DNA of 32,976 bases, taken from NCBI GenBank assembly GCA_022843925.1, contig JALHMS010000007.1, positions 70,447 to 103,422 on the forward strand, in the 5' to 3' direction. Origin of the DNA: Burkholderiales bacterium. GTDB taxonomy: Bacteria > Pseudomonadota > Gammaproteobacteria > Burkholderiales > Ga0077523. The notes under the pieces are model-generated. The model was not told the origin of the DNA. It worked only from the letters and a program-made list of their open reading frames with translations, and ran no database searches. Made by a program: the position numbers and the translations under genes. Shown piece after piece: positions 32,512-32,976 of this stretch (the first letter of the stretch is position 1; every line of letters begins with the position of its first letter).

Positions 32512-32976
32512 GTAGGAGCGGCCCATGGCTGCGAAAGCGGTGGATGCACGGAGACGCTTCGACCGGAACAAACGCTTTCGCGGGCATGGCCCGCTCCTAC
32601 ATGTCGTGCATCAAACCGCGGTGATCGAAGCGACGGTGTCCTGTAGGAGGGGCCCACGGCCCCGAAAGCGGTGGATGCACGGAGACGCTTCGACCGGAAC
32701 AAACGCTTTCGCGGGCATGGCCCGCTCCTAAATGTCGTGCATCAAACCGCGGTGATCGAAGCGACGGTGTCCTGTAGGAGGGGCCCACGGCCCCGAAAGC
32801 GGTGGATGCGCGGAGACGCTTCGACCGGAACAAACGCTTTCGCGGGCATGGCCCGCTCCTAAATGTCGTGCATCAAACCGCGGTGATCGAAGCGACGGTG
32901 TCCTGTAGGAGGGGCCCACGGCCCCGAAAGCGGTGGATGCGCGGAGACGCTTCGACCGGAACAAACGCTTTCGCGG
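32512..32976. repeat. REP/BIME-like array, GTAG family, copy set 3
   Basis: Units start at 32512, 32643, 32774 and 32905, an exact 131-bp period, and the last runs off the window. Unit 1 has GCGGCC-cat-GGCTGC; units 2-4 have GGGGCC-cac-GGCCCC. Unit 1 ends CTCCTAC, but units 2 and 3 end CTCCTAA. The 42-bp spacer (containing GTGCATCAAACCGCGGTGAT) differs from the spacers at 1-345 and 3356-3804, while the linker inside the unit is related. The array is directly downstream of the GNAT gene. Confidence 0.88.

Noticed and set aside
1-32976. Prophage, integrative element or replication origin
   Set aside because: No integrase, phage structural gene, tRNA attachment site, dnaA-type gene or clear DnaA-box cluster was seen.

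Overview
The window is a GC-rich, densely coded piece of a Gram-negative chromosome, most likely a betaproteobacterium. Support comes from two PEP-CTERM proteins, a tripartite TRAP transporter, a periplasmic PQQ-dependent dehydrogenase with a class I cytochrome c, BamE-like modules, and large intergenic arrays of paired REP-type palindromes. The lineage is inferred from gene content; no rRNA, tRNA, phage gene, integrase, complete insertion sequence or CRISPR array was seen.

Layout. 1-345: REP array. 380-748 (-): small exported protein. 1459-3144 (+): PQQ sugar dehydrogenase, a strong terminator, then a cytochrome c. 3356-3804: second REP array. 3905-4663 (+): SDR oxidoreductase. 4692-9606 (-): a four-gene group, transcribed DUF3604 protein, PEP-CTERM protein, membrane-anchored PpiC-like protein, HupE/UreJ membrane protein. 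9962-13674 (+): a compact trio of 2OG-Fe(II) oxygenase, membrane-fused spermidine-synthase-like protein and a secreted four-cysteine protein. 13687-14397: REP array of a second family. 14451-17807 (-): TRAP transporter dctP-dctQ-dctM. 18295-19303 (+): two overlapping genes, each with two BamE-like modules. 19562-21424 (+): PEP-CTERM metallophosphoesterase with altered metal-ligand motifs. 21524-26244 (-): zinc alcohol dehydrogenase, Ycf46-like AAA ATPase, hybrid histidine kinase. 26533-27647 (+): glutathione S-transferase coupled to a thioredoxin. 27686-28398: second array of the second REP family. 28594-32498 (+): quinone oxidoreductase, a three-helix membrane protein of unknown function, AraC-family regulator, GNAT acetyltransferase. 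32512 to the end: REP array of the first family.

How parts work together. The PQQ dehydrogenase probably oxidises a sugar or related alcohol in the periplasm and passes electrons to the adjacent cytochrome. The TRAP genes form a complete secondary uptake system, by family resemblance perhaps for a 2-oxo acid or similar organic acid. The DUF3604/PpiC-like/HupE set looks like a metal-linked cell-envelope module.

The most striking structure is not a gene. Five intergenic arrays are built from two unrelated palindrome families. Both follow one plan: GTRG tetranucleotide, hairpin, linker, inverted copy, spacer. Units are about 86-89 bp repeated every 130-137 bp. Hairpin arms show compensatory changes, one array has an alternating two-unit higher-order period of 261 bp, and every array lies at the 3' end of at least one gene. 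No RAYT-type transposase that could act on them is in the window.
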